64,000 nucleotides of DNA from Ctena decussata (lineage: Eukaryota; Mollusca; Bivalvia; Lucinida; Lucinidae), in the NCBI GenBank assembly GCA_963989385.1, contig OZ022508.1, positions 55,777,087 through 55,841,086 of the forward strand, given 5' to 3'. How positions within the stretch are numbered: the stretch's first letter is position 1; every line of letters starts with the position of its first letter. The notes beneath the pieces were generated by a model that was not told where the DNA came from, ran no database searches, and saw only the letters and a list, made by a program, of their open reading frames with translations. Made by a program: the position numbers and the translations under genes. Positions 13,201-28,200 of the stretch are shown in pieces.

Positions 13201-16200
13201 TTTCTTCATCAGAATCATAAAATTAAGCCAAATTTCTGATGTCTAAAATTACATTAAAGGACTGAACATCCTATGAGACAAGCCAGATAATAAACAAGAG
13301 GCCCACGGGCCACAAAGCTCACCAGATCTCTAGCTCAAAATTGCTATCATATTCGTGTAGGCTCAAAATTGCTGTCACATTAGTACTACACTTTAATACA
13401 AAATATACAACTACAAAACTCAGTCTGACAATCTGTTGAGTTGATAACAAAATATATAACTATTTTCAACATATATGCAGTAAATGTCAGTTTTTAATTT
13501 TCCCCATTACAAGTCAATGCAACTCTAAGTTGCCATAGCAACCAAACTAAAGAGCCGATTTTATATAAAAATAAATTTTCAATCCCCCAGCCTAAGGATA
13601 CTTCAGATGAAATCAGGGCCTTATCGGCCAAATGGCATCTGAGAAGGTAATTTTTTAAGTATTTTTTTTCTTCATTTTTTTGCATTTTGGTTTCCATGGC
13701 AACCAATAAAAGGAGCAGTGGGCAAAAAAAAAACATAGCTAATAAGAGAATTCTCAAGGAGCAATCTATAAAAGTTTTGTGAACATATCTGCAATGGCTT
13801 GGCAGTAAATGCCATTTTTTCAATTTTCCCCATTACAAGTCAATGCAACTCTTAGTTGCCATAACAACCAAACTAAAGGGCTGATGATCTTAAAAAACAC
13901 AAACTTTCAATCCCCCAGCCCAAGGATGCCACAGATGAAAACTGGGCCTTATAGGCCCAGTGGCTTCAGAGGAGATAATCTTTTAAGTATTTTTGGTTCC
14001 ATTTTTTTTACATTTCGGTTTCCATGGCAACCAATAAAAGGAGCAGTGGGTCAAAAAACATATAGCTGATAGAAGAAATCTTAAGAAACATTTCTATAAA
14101 AGCTTTATCAACATATCTGTAATGGCTTGGCAGAAAATGTCATTTTTCAGTTTTCCCCATTATAAGTCAATGGGAACTCTAAGTTGCCATAGCAACCAAA
14201 CTAAAGGGCTGATGATCTTAAAAAACACAAACTTTCAATCCCCGAGCCCAAAGATGCCACAGATGAAACCTGGGCCTTATCGGCCCAATGGCTTCAGAGG
14301 AGATAATTTTTTAAGTATTTTTTCCAATTTTTTGGCATTTCGGTTTCCATGGCAACCAATAGAAGGAGCAGTGGGCCAAAAAAACATATAGCTGATAGAA
14401 GACATCTAAAGGAACATTTCTATAAAAGTTTTATTAACATATCTGCAATGGCTTGGCAGAAAATGTCATTTTTCAATTTTCCCCAAAGTTGCCATAGCAA
14501 CCAAACTAAAGGGCCAATTTTCATAAAAAACACAAACTTTCAATCCCCCAGCCAAAGGATGCCACAGATGAAATTTGGGCCCAATTGGCCTAGTAGTTCC
14601 AGAGGAGATGTCGTTTAAAAGTGTTGACGGACGACAGACGACGACGACGACGACATACGACGACGACATACGACGACGACGACGGACCACTGCCTATCCT
14701 ATAAGCTCCCCCGGAGCCTTCGGCTCTGGTGGGCTAAAAAGCTACAATTCCTAAGAGCAAACTATGTTGTTATATATTGTCATACAATTTCCTATGAAAG
14801 CTTGAAATTATTGCTCTTGCCTGTCAGATGCTAAGACTGCTTATTGCACACAAAACACATCTTGCAAAAATCCATACTAATAAATATGCACAAGCCATCA
14901 AGTGCATCCACAATGACTGCTGCTCTTAACAAAACTGCAACTTTTCAAAATGGCAATAGAGATGCCAAGGCCATAATGCAAATTTGTGTACGCTTGGCTG
15001 AGGCATAAGTTTTAAAAACAGTTTTTCTCATGATGTGGCTTCATCATTTTCTCTCTCTCTCCTGAATACATACTTGCTGGGTGAAATTTTTGCAATGCTC
15101 CCAGAACACTTAAACTTTGAAAAACATTTTGCAAGCGAAAGGAAATTACTCTACAGTATCTTATATATGACTGAGCTAAACTCAGATTTCAGACACTGGA
15201 TGCAGGGACATAGTTATTAAAATCTGGGTACCAACTTAGATTGACCAGAATGAGAATAAACTATGGAACAACTACAGACTGTGTCTTTAACTTAACAAAG
15301 ACAAGAAAGCATGCAGGAAATGAGACCTATACCAGACACATATCTACTGGCTGACACAGATGAGGAAGCAGGCAAAAAGTTGTGACAGTAATATAACCAG
15401 TCTAAAACTGGGTCTCTGCATACCTTTTCCTGTTTAGCATGAGCAGCTTGGTGGCCACTTTGTTTTCTGTTATTAATCCCAGGTTCATCCTGTTACAATG
15501 TGAGGTAAAACTGGTTAAGTGTTGATTAATACACACATCAACAATGGATTCATTTACAGCTTGAAAAACTACACAACTCCAAGAGTTTTCAAAGTACCTG
15601 TACAAGGAGATGCACAATATATGAAAAAATTTTAAACCCCAAATTAAACATCAAAATGTTTACAAGATTGCCACTTATTCTCAACTTTAAAATTCCCTGA
15701 TTATTTCCTGATTTTTCTGATATTTTAGAGTTTTCCAAACCTTTTACGTGTCAAAAACTTTATTTTACTCTTTGCTTAAACAGAGCTACTTTATCACTTG
15801 AAAAAAATTGGAGTTAACTCTTAAAGAATCTGTTCCCCATGAAAGCAAATTCTTTCCATTAACAGTTACCCCCAATGAGCAGGAAGATATGCCTGTACTA
15901 TCTCTCTAGGAAGTACATACTTTCCCCCTTGAACACTATAAGTATATTTTCTAAAGAATGCCCTAACCACTAATTTTCAAATTCCCTTACTTTTCCCTGA
16001 CATTAAAAGTCTTTTCCAAATTTCCTTGACCACTGCAAAACTCCCTGACTTTTCCTTGACCACAAAAAAAATATTCATTTTCCAGATGCTTTTCCCTCAC
16101 CCTGGCAACCTTGGTTTATAATGATACCACATTTTTAGCTTCTTTGTAAATGAATCAATGCATTGTTATCTACCTGGACAGAACTTAAACATTGCTTACT

Positions 16201-19200
16201 AATGAGACTGAACCTTGTTTTTAAAAATTCTCAGAAAAATTAGCAACCTCAGTCTTCATTTAGAACAGACAACTACGAGTTGCAACAATACTAAAAAGTA
16301 TCATATGACATTCTCTAGTATACTAGACTCATAAATGTGAGCCAAAGACTGCAATACAGACACAGTGATGTTTAGATCTATTTTAGTGTGCAAAGTATGT
16401 AGTATCTTTTCATAAATTTCTACCAGCTAGGCAAATGACATGTGTAACTTCTGTCCACTTTGACATGCAATTATTCTGTTAAAAACTCTAGATTAGCAAA
16501 CTTGTATGAACAAAAAGAGCTTTTCTTTCTTATTATATATTGTGGTATCTCATTAGAATGGCCTTGACATTGAAGAACAAAACAGCAGACAAAAATTTAC
16601 ATCTGCAATATTCTAAAGAATTTTCAACTCGACTATATCACACTGAAAATTCAGACTAGAGGCGAACAGTTTAGTTTAGATCCAGAAATGCCTCATCTGG
16701 ACCTACATTTTTGCAAAATCAACTTTTTTCATTTCTGGTCATTTTAAATGTCAACACAGCTACCTTACTGGAGATCCACTATATACATATTTTAATGTTT
16801 TGCCAAGAAATAAGAAAGAAAAAATATGCAAAGAAGTTTTACTCATCTAGGGCTGTATTCATAAAAAATTTCACACAAAATATATGTGAGGAAATAAACA
16901 AAGAAGGCATGCCTGTTTGTTAATAAATAATTCCATATGGACTGCAGACTTAAAATAGTGTTCACTTCTTGTCTAGATAATGTGTCATGTAACTGTGCTG
17001 TTAGTGTTTCATGGAAAACTACCTACTGATGAAGAAAAAAAAACCCAAAGTATTTCTGCTTTTGTCAACTCAGTCAAAATATTTACCAACCATCCTTTAC
17101 AACTTAATTTCCATTTAAGCAAGAATTATTTTCTTTTCCATATCCCCAAAAGTTTAACTGACTTCAGTCCTGATAACAAATGTGAAAATAAAAATTAACA
17201 ACGTACAGCAGTAGGTCTGTCTTTGTCCCTTTTACTGGCATCTTCTTTCATTCCTCTCACTCTGTCTCTTTCCTTCTTTGTCCTCAACTTCTTCTTCTTT
17301 TTAGAAACCTACAAATATGATAAAATGAATCAGGAACCTACTCTGTGAATACTATTTTGAAAAATATAAGAACGGGTACATTAGCAAATTTCAGATTTTG
17401 CAGAATTCAATAAAAAACTTGTAATTTTCTTTGTAAAAAAAAATCATTGCTATATCTTTGTCATTTATTAACAATGACATCATGACTGTAAAACCAAAAC
17501 CATCTTGTATGCCTTTTAAGTCTGCAAATCTTCCAAGTGAAAGATGAGTATGACTAAATGTGAAACGTTGCCTGACTATAACTGGAATACATCAGCATAA
17601 AAGTATACCATTCTTAATCCTTGACTTACATGTATTTTCATATTTATATACGTATCAAAATTAAATTCCAGTTTGTATTAATACTGTTGGTTACATAAAG
17701 AAAACATGGTATTAGGAGCCTGCATGCATTTATCTGTCATATGCTTTATGAATGGCTTACCAGAATAAATCCAGGGAAAGCAGGGAGGAAAAACACATAA
17801 TGAGTTGACAGAATGGGTATAAATTAGAAAGGAGCAAAACTGTGTATAGTCCTACAGATTTATGCGTACTTTATCTTTTGTCAAATTTGGACTACAGAAT
17901 AAACTTACAAAACTTCTCCAGGATTGCAATTTTCTTAAATTTTGGACAGACCTCTGAATAAGGGATGGAATCTAATGATCACTAGCCAATGCTAATTTCT
18001 TCATATAATGAAACAACTGTGTTGTTTCTATCAGGAGAATCACCTTGGTGATATTTCGATCAAAACTGATAGACTTTTCAGATTAGTATATAATGTTAAA
18101 TCAGGAAGAAAATAATATGGGAACTCTGTATAGCAGGTATGATATATAGCACCTTTTTGAATGATATCAAGTTAATTAAAATCTGAGCAGCTATTTCAGT
18201 GTTTCGTTTTAAACTTTTTTGAGCCATAACACAAGATGGCTACACACACTCAAATTATTTATGATACACTGAAGTTGATGTGAAGTTCAGATTTAATTTT
18301 GCACTTCCTTCATAAATATACAGCACATTTTACGCTCTGCATGCACTTACATCCATGCATGATTAATATACTGGGCAAAATGTTATTTTTGCTAAGGTTA
18401 TTTTCAGACAAAGTCATATCATAAATATGGGGCAGCATAGGACCTTACCTCATTCAACAAAAATGAACATTGCATCCAATCATGAGCATACAAAAAACAT
18501 AAATCTAACCCAGTCATATGATAGTAAGATATATTTAGGCCCAGTTAACAAGAAACTCACGAGAACAACTCAGTAAATAAATGGCAAAAACTGTCTCCAG
18601 ATTTACAGTGAACAGACAAATAAAGTCAGGCAAAAAGTTATCTGTTACAAAATAACAAAATATGATACAGTTTAGTCTGAAATTATTTGAGGCAGTAAGA
18701 AAGCTACTACTGGCTATAACAAAGAAACGTACAGATGGAATTCCTACAAGCACAAAATTAAAGACCTAAAATTCAAGTTGATCCACTAATATTTCTGGCT
18801 GTTCCACATCAGCTTCACGTAAGTTCAGTTGATAGTAATATTGATACAGCTCATAGAACCTGCTAGCAGATTCTAACGCCATTTGAAAGCATGCTAACTA
18901 AAAGAGTAAAATTATATATATAAAGTGCAAGGTAAGGAATATGAATTTACTTTGAATATTTTTCCATTTAGATGGAAACAGAATTTACTTTGAATATTTT
19001 TCCATTTAGATGGAAATAGACTATTTCTTATAAGAATTCTGTAGGAAATATTGTTTCTCCTGTTTGCACATTGTGACAAAAGTTGACACAAAGTTTACGA
19101 TGCCACCAACAGCAAAGTAACATCTATGACTCACTTATGCTAGTCGCAGGTGAGACAATAATCAAGACTACAGTTTTATTATTAGTTTTGGTAAATGGAC

Positions 19201-22200
19201 CAGTAGAAATAGCTTTAGGATTATACATTTGTACAAAGCAATGTTATTTGCTAATAAGCAAAATGGGTTGAAAGGAAATTGGAAATTGCAATACCAGACA
19301 TTCTTCCATGCTGGTGCCCTTATCAGCCTGCAATTATCATAATACACTAATAAATAATTAAGCACAAGAACTTCTGTTTTAAAAGATCATTAATACAACA
19401 TGAGTTTTCAGAAATCAGCAAAGTAAGCCTCAGAACCTTGTCAGAAAATTTTGTTCACATGCATACAGTGATGACACAAAAAGACAAAAGACAAAAAACC
19501 ATCAAACATCATGGTGACTTCAATAGCTCTTCCTGTGATTTTGTAAAGGAGGAAATAAAAATAATTCACACGGTCTCAATATTCACTTTGATATTTTTCC
19601 ACTTGGAAGTCAGGAAGTGCACTAAGTCTTCTACTTGGCTTCAAACCTATCTTTCTCTCTATTTTTATTTATTTCTTTAATGTATTTCTTTTTTTTTTCT
19701 TTTTTCCATATGGGTTTTATTGGACCAATCATCTTATTCAGACAAAGAAACACCATAAATTCTACCTGAGAACTGTTATCAGGTGCGCCGGGCCGGGTAG
19801 CGCAATCGGTAGGGCACCTGACTCGTAAGTCAGAGGTCCTGGGTTCGAATCCCGGTCTGGCCACATACTTTCGTTTCTCCTTCCGCTGATTCAAGAAGGG
19901 CAGTTGTCAGTTACTGGCGAAAGTATGTGCACTTAGTACTGGTTAACCGCTTAGGAGGTCTAAGCCTGCCCAGGAGTAGTGTGATTAGGTTAACTGACCG
20001 TCCCGACATGACCTTAGTTGTTTACCGTGGACGTTAAGCATCAAATCAACAAACCAACCAACTGTTATCAGGTGAATCATAAAGTCAATTCATGAAAAAG
20101 TCTTGAACTATGCCTCTAAAAATACTGACTGCAAAATTTGTAAGCAGACATTGCTACCATTGGCAAAATTTTCACTATAACTAAAGCAGGAATACCTATC
20201 CATTTTAATAAACCTTCACCAATTTTAGTTTGTATTTCCTATCCTACCACATATGGGATAACCTTCTGCCATGTGTGACCAATAAAGGTCCATATCACTG
20301 TTTAAACCTAGAATCCACTTTATGTGTGTGTGTGTTTTTTTTTTGTTGTTGTTTTTTAATTTCATTTTCTGGAGGAAACCTTTACAGATTTTACTCAAAT
20401 AAGATAATTTGAGCATCCTTTTTACTGTTTACATAATAAGGCAGAACTTAGTGTGCATTTTGGCTACTTGAAGAAAGTCAGAAAAAGTGAGCTTTTATGG
20501 TTTTATGCTTTGACTATCATTTTCACAAGGGTGACAACCTAAGTAGAATCATATTTACTTCCCTAAAATTTTAGCTGAAATCTGTCTCTATACATGTAGG
20601 TGCCTACACTTAAATGAAAGAATGTGCTCTCATATAGAGCAAATTCTTTCCTCCAAGAGTAGGTCTTATGGCTAGGTCATAGTGATCCCTATTTTACAGT
20701 TATATTGTGCTTTAATGATTTTCTTGCAGAGGCTTAAACACATATAATTAACAGGAATTCTCATATGATTTAATTAACATGAAATTCAATGCAAAAACAA
20801 AATCAAACTATCTGTATATTTTTACACAGGAGATATTACAGTTAATAGTTGTGTTCATACTTTCACCATATGACACATAGAAAGTAAAGATAAACAGACT
20901 CTAAAAACTTTAAAGATAGTGAGAGCAAATAATAGAAACTCTGAAGATGCAGAGTCTGTTTTGGATCTTCATTGACCACACACTTTCAAAGAGACCATTA
21001 ACTTTTGCCATCCACCATAAGTTTATAAAGCCAAGCTAGACAGTCTATAAACTCATCTTACCCTCTGTGGTGCAAACTGCAAATGAACAGGTGGTCCATC
21101 TGAGACTGAGCTGTCTGAGCCTCCATCACTGAAAAGTGAAATGGTATGTTAGCTTAATTCTGTGTCAACGAAAATCTTCAATCATGTTTTCTTCCTATTT
21201 TTTGTGCATCACCACCACAAAGTGATCTGTATTGTTTGCAACATTTTATTATTAAGTAAATCAGGATCATAATTTGTGACATTGTCTGACATTTGTGGAA
21301 GTCTTACGGTGACGTAACGAAGCATGAAATGAAAGTACATCATAAAATTTGCATGCAAAGTTAATTGGATTTCCATGCATTGACTAATAAATTTCAAAGC
21401 GTCACCTGAAAAGAGAGTGTCAACATTTCTAACATCGGCTTTAATATTCTTCATCTACACTCTTTTAAGAATGTTTGCAGTTTTAAATCTTTGAAAAGCA
21501 ATGCCACTAACCAGAGTTATAAAAGTTTATCCAGCTAGTATGTAAATTGTCCAATCAGTGAAATGAAAACAAAAATCGGGTTGGTGTAAATTGTGTTTGC
21601 TTTTACAGTAATCCTTAGCCCTATTTCTTTGTGCCTCTTGAAATCTATTCTGGAAGCACTAATAAATATGAAATGTTAAAAACAAAGTTTCTGATCATCA
21701 GTTCCATAAGGCTCAAAATGTCAGAGACTGTCACATTTGTTTGTTAAGTTTAAACATCGAAAATCAAAAAAACAGGTGATCTGTAAAGCACATCTTGCAT
21801 TAAGAACCTATAGTTGGAATGGAAGTTAGAGAAAAAGAGCAGCAAAAATCTGTAAGAAAGCGATCTGAATGCAGCTAAAAATGACATTGCAACACATTTA
21901 CCTTGATTCTTACCATCTTTTTATTTCAGGTGTCATAGTAATTTTTCTGCAATTGGTGTTGTTGGATAGCTTAGTGGGGTGGTGGATGGAAAACCATTCT
22001 GCCGATAACTTGAGACAATTTTATATCAGTCTCCATGAAAACAATTATTCTAACACATTGTTAAAACATTTTTTGTCACTTAACAAGATCCCAGAATTAT
22101 CATTAAAACCCCCTTCTATTTGGATGTTTGACTGACCTTGACTCCAGTTCATATTCTGATAGATTGTCACTGAGGTCCACTTCAGTGGTATCAATACCCT

Positions 22201-25200
22201 TGGACTCAAGTTTCAGTCTGATTTCTTTCTTCAAATTCTCCTCCAAATCACACAAAACATTGGCACACTGAAAAAGAATTGTTGTTGTAAGTTAGTATAA
22301 AAGCAAGTAGCAAACCAGATATCTACAAATTAATATTTATATACCTTAGAATTTTAAGTATTGAGACAGACAGGTCTTAGCAAACAGTGAAGACCATGAT
22401 CACAGTGCTCCTGCATTGTAAAACCAATTTGTTTCATTTTAGGATAATTATGGTTACTTTTTTATGTGTCCCAATTTCTATAATTTTAACATCACTATAA
22501 TTAGCCTAAATATTAAGACTACTCAATCATATCTGGTAATAAGCCTGGAATCTGAACAATGTTTTCAATACCTAGTGATGTGAGCAAAAATGTTGTGGAA
22601 ATTCTTTTACATCGTTTTTTTTTTTTTTTTTTTTTTTTAATAATGTTTTATTCTTTAAACTTTAACCGGATGCAAGGGAACTCTGGACTCTTCATGCAAT
22701 GCTGGATGAGGGACATGCTCACAGGACATAGGTTGTGAAACTATTTCTTTTGCAATTCTTTGTGATTGTAAATCAAGGCATATTCTCTACACCAGAAATA
22801 AAGTTACTTTGACTTACAATTTGTGGTGACAAGAAAGCAAGTGAGATTGAACAACAAAACTATACAAATTTAAAAAGAACACAAAAGATGGCACAAAAAT
22901 AAATGACAGTAGCAGAAAAAATAATATGGTTTCTAACAAGCTAATGAATATACAATTTAAGTATCTCAGAATACAATTACATGAAGTGCAAACTATGGTT
23001 TCAGAAGAACTAATTCACTTCTTTTCAAACTGATTATAAAACCGAACATATTTAGTGGAATTTTGATATAGACAATCAGGAAATACATAAAAGTATTTTG
23101 ATTAACTGCATTTAGCCTAAATGTTCAACCAACTTTAAACTCCGCCTCAACCATTTATTGGTAAATTACTGAGCTAACTGTTTGGAACAGCAACATTGTT
23201 TTCTAATGTGCTGTTTAACTAAATTTACAGAACATACCTTTTGTCATCATCCTATTACCAGTGATTGAAAAGCAGCAACCTTTTTTTAGGACACAAACCA
23301 TGGGATATTTTCAGTTATACACTTGGGATGGTTTTGAGGAAACAATACCATAAGCCTTAGAACTTTCCTTTCAAACAAAAGTGTAGTAGTTGTTTTGTTG
23401 GCAAAGAACTTTATCAAAAATGAATATAGTACACTATTCTCAGAGACTGATAAAGTAAATCTTTAACAATTACCATTTGAATTAACTCACACATAAGTAC
23501 AAAACAAACCACACCTTCAAATTTGGACAAAGTAATAAGTACTTTTGTCTCACCAACAGATGTTTTAAGGAACTGATGGCAAAAAGTGCCCTACTCTGAT
23601 ATAATATTACTGCCTTCACAGAGGTGCTGTTTAATTATTCATCTTAAAGGTAGTAACAAGATGACAAATATGGATACAATTACAGAAGGCTAAATATAGG
23701 TACAGGAAAATAAAGTAAAATAAAAACCATGTTTTAAGGTAAACAAGAGCACCCTTATTTTTCCCATCATTTTTACACAGGAAAACAACTTTTGAGACTT
23801 GCTGTTGCCTTCTTGGGTAATAAAACTCTTTCAAAAAGTAGTCTTCTCTTACAGGAAGGAATTTGTTCCTAGTGAAGCAATTTTTTTCCTTTAAGAGTTG
23901 ACCCCTATTACAAAAGGAAGAATCATGAAAATGACAGCCTTACTTCCCCCCAAAAAGTACCCATTCTATTTAAAGGAGCCCCAGATCACCCACAATTTCT
24001 GTTCAATCTATAGTGTTGTATGCTGTGTCATCTCTTCAGATTTGCCTCTGTAAATGTCAGTTATGATATCTAATTAAAAGAGCATGACTTTGAGGTAAAT
24101 GGGATCAAAAATAACAGAAATGAAGAAAAAATATCTCAATTTTCTTTCCCATTTTTTTTCTGAAGCTCTCCATTTTATAAGAACTTAGATAAGACTGTTA
24201 CATTGCAGAAGTACAATGAAGAGTAAGATATTTACTTTGAGGATTCAAATACTATAGAGAAATGAACTCAAACTGATTGTTTTGGCAAGAACCAAATTCC
24301 ATGTCCTTTAGACAAGCTACCTACTATAATAATATCTATACCATGTGGATTGTAAAATGCAGCCTACTTTATAGTTCTAAAAATGTCAAAATGTTCAACC
24401 TCATTTTCATGGCTAATCAGCCTGCATAAACTCCTTAACGCCTTAATTTGACTAGCACACCCAGAACACTGGAAATTATTTTTGAAGTAGCTCAAACTGA
24501 CTGATATAGATGTATGATGAACATTTAACACTTTCAACTGACAACCATATTATGTTATTTTAAAACGAAAATGGTTGGATGACATATATGATTTTATGAT
24601 CTTTTCAACAGTACTTCAGTCATATTGAGCAAATAGTAAAAGGAAAATGCAAGGTTGCATGCAATGAAATCCTGCTTATAGTTGAAAAGCATTTTGCCTT
24701 AAGTGACTACCCTCCCAGGATAGCACTTAATCCACTGGGCCACCAGGGCTCCTACCACACATGGTCATATTGTAAAATTTCTAGATATTGAGCCAAATAA
24801 CTCTGAGTATGCAGAGAAGCCCACACCAGATGGCTCTTAAATAAGCCATCTGATCAGGGTCTACCCTGTTTGCCCAGCCATCTGCCCTTTTGGACCAACA
24901 ACTACATTGTAAAACTAAACTGTTTTACTTTAAGGACAATTATGGTAATTATTTTTAGGTGTCCAAGTTCTCAGATTTTTCATGGTATTATAAAAAGAAT
25001 GGTAAATGGATGGGAAACATGCATGGATAATGCAGGCAATCAGATACCAACTAACCCTAAATATTTTAAAAGACATGCCTACGTGAACAGTGTTGACTGG
25101 GTCCACACTTTTGGCCAACAGCTTCATCCTCAGGAAGTGAGCATACTGTATTTAAAAGGCTATACAATGGTGTCTTTTTCCACTTCAAAAAAGCCCAGTC

Positions 25201-28200
25201 ATATTAATTCTGATTTTGAGATGTCTTTTTCCTCTATTAATTCTGATTTTAAGATGGCTTTATCCTCTTCCAAAACAATCCCAAAAATCAAGATCAGTCC
25301 TGAAAGATGGACCTTGTTTTTATTATTGTTTTATAGGGGGGAAACCCAGTCTAATAGCAGAATAAATATGAGCCAGGACACGACAAATCCAACGAAGTGG
25401 CTGTGCACCCTGCGAAGACTCAGATCAGCCTGGGCATCTGCCAAGTCTTATTAGAGTCTTTGCTGTGTGCTAACAGGGTGGCTAAGGGTCTAAGCTAGCC
25501 CATGCTGACAGGGAAGACCCTGATCAGACTAGGCGGAGGCCCAGGCTGATCTGAGTCTTCGCTGGGCGCACATGCCACTTTATTGGTTTTGTTGTGTTGT
25601 AGCTTTGATGCAGGCAGACCCTCTGATGGATCAAAACTGTACCCCACAGCATATTTTGTATGCCAGGGCAAATATTTTCCAAGATATGACAAATGGACTC
25701 ATTAGGGTAAATTGGTATACCTTCAAGGGAAGCAACACTACCATTTCCATTTTTGCCTCCTTTTCCAATGGGGGTCAACTCTTCAATGAAAGAATTTGCT
25801 CTCCTAGGAGCAAAGTCTTCCCTTTAGGAATAGACCCTGTTTTTGGAAGGGCTGTGTCTTGAAAGAAAGCAAACAGGAAGTCACAAAAGGAATTCCCCTT
25901 GGTAAAATTTTCTCAGAAATAGTAGACATGTCTGAATATTTAAGGCTAATTTGGTAATACAGTATATTAAAAGTTGTATGAGGGTTAGGTACTTTGTTCA
26001 ATTTATAAGAAAACTGATTTTCTTCTCTGGTTCGCAAAAAGGAAAATGCAAATGGCTGGATATGTATTAATGAAATGAATAAAATGGAATTCATACATTT
26101 TTGATCTCTAAAACCTACAAGGTGAACATAAAAGATCTAGAATGAAAACTCAATAGAAACATATAAACATGAATGATACACAACATGCTATTTTAATAAT
26201 AGACTTTCAACTTCTATAGCAGTGATTAATTTTTGGATTTTGTCGAATACAGAAAAAAAACATGTGGAAGAAAGATTTTTATCAAGGCAAATGGAAATAT
26301 TTCCTAGGGAGACAACTCTGATCTGGAAGAATCTGCCTCCCTTCTCATAGAGGTTACTTTGAATGGATGGCTGGATGGATGGATGGATGTCATGCAATTT
26401 TAAGTCCTTTTCAACATTATTTCAGTCATATCACGACCATGGAAGGGTGACAATGAAACACTGTGTGCATTTAACCCCCATCTATGGTTGATTAGATTTC
26501 CAGTGGGATTCGAACACTTGATCAATAGCTCAGCAAGCAAGCACTTGGCCCACTGTGTTACTTGGGCTCCTGGTTACTTTGAAAGTAAAATATTCTTTCT
26601 TCAATTCTAAACCTAACTGAAGAAGGGATCAACTTAAAAGACAATCTTTTCTGCTAGCATGGCAGGGAGGCACAATCTTTCAACTTAAAGAGTGACCTCC
26701 CTTAAAATGTTTATTCATTCACCTTGAAACATTACCACATTTATTCTGTTATACTACAGGGTTTTTCCCACTCCAAAACAACCCCAAATATATAGATCCA
26801 TCTTAGAAGAAAACGCTTTGGATTGTTTCAGCATAAGACTGGGTTAGGTATTCATGGTGAAAGTTCTCAAATTCAAAAATCCTGAAATGCAGATTTCCAA
26901 ATCCTGCAAAGGGAATTGTGCCTATACTTTATATAGGTACAAAAAGATTCAAAATCCTGAAATCAGGAATAATCAAGGTAACTTTCAGCCATGGATAGCT
27001 GGGCTCATTCTAGAGGGGCTCATTCTAGAGGGGCATATACCCAAACTATTTCATGAGTTCAGAAAACATGCAGCCAAATAGTTCTTCCAGTTCTGTTTTC
27101 TTTGAAAGAAGAGAATCTACATTCAAAATGTTCATCTATCGAAAATAGAAAACAAGGTGAGAATCCTACATAAAATCAGAAATATCTGAAAACCTATACT
27201 AGTTCTGCAGAAAAATAAGAAATTAATTCTTATCTAAATGGCATCATGCTTGCTGCACTTTAATACCACATATTGAATTTTGTCTGCCAACTTTTTTTTT
27301 TGTTTTTCCTTTCTTTTCCTTTTTGTTTGTTTTTACTTTTTGGGCTCAACAAAATAGTGAAAAACTCAAGGACAAATTGCAGGTTAAACTTTTATTTCTC
27401 AAATATTACTGATTTTGAAAACTGCATTCATCTATTTAAAAGTATGGATGAAAAAGTGTGCTCAACAGTCACATTCTAGTGTCAAAGCGAAATATATTTA
27501 CCATTAATTAGTTGAAAGTCTTTTACATATGACCAACATGATTCACATTTACGTGGCAATACAAGGAACAAGAAATGGGTTAAGCATGGATTCTAGTAAC
27601 ATAACAATTCTAAGTACAGTCAGCTCTTACGATCTTGAAGTCAAAGTTGGTGTTAAACTACTGATAACTCAAAGTAAATTTTTTGGTCCCAGAAAATTCA
27701 CTTTGAGATACCAGTAGTTTGAGATATCCATAGTTGAAATTTCAAGAAAAATAGGAAATGTGTCCAAAGTACACTCTTTGACGTAAGAGGGTACTTTGAG
27801 ATATCAGTGTTTGAGATAAGGAGAGTCAAGTGTACTGGGGTTGATAGAGTTGAGGAAATAGTGCAGACCCAGATCATTTGGAGCAGTATGATTAGGGACT
27901 ACATTGTCTGCCATTCCATCTGCATCTTTTGGAGGCATTAATGCATTGTGAAACTAAGCAGTCCCTTTATAGGACAATTACGATAATTTTCTATTTTAGA
28001 TATCCCAATTTTTAGAAGTTTACTGTAAGGACATATTTCATGACCATTATTTTTTTTTTTTTCTTTACTGTATGCACATACATGTATTCCATGAACATTA
28101 TTATATATTTTTTTTTTTTGACTTGTTTAAATGAGAGTAAAATTCTACTAAACTTTGGCCATGCTCTGAATATTTAAGGGAAACAAGGGTAAATACTAAA

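Larger units (their letters stand above)
13293..14736 (+). mobile_element. Helitron-like element H1 with 326-bp minisatellite core
   Basis: Begins ACAAGAGGCCCACGGGCCAC and carries about four monomers of roughly 326 bp (anchor TTGCCATAGCAACC at 13530, 13856, 14184 and 14489). It then has a GACGAC microsatellite (14630-14690) and ends in a hairpin (GAGCCTTCGGCTC). The order minisatellite core, microsatellite, 3' hairpin recalls the non-autonomous Helitron-like pearl elements of bivalves. Short ORFs inside are repeat translations. Confidence 0.75.
9483..15423. other. Intron 18
   Basis: 5.9-kb intron. It contains a 31-bp triplicate, two copies of the GAGCCRCGACACGAC MITE and the 13.3-14.7 kb minisatellite element. 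ORFs at 12.2-13.05 kb lack splice-compatible or family features. Confidence 0.65.

Noticed and set aside
19790..19862. Functional tRNA-Thr (CGT)
   Set aside because: Acceptor and T arms pair, but the anticodon stem is out of register and the D stem is mismatched. The sequence is the head of a SINE with a target duplication.
24870..25454. 194-codon plus-strand ORF, the longest in the window
   Set aside because: It runs through an AT-rich repeat and into the GAGCC-MITE. The composition is unlike a protein, and there are no domains or splice partners.
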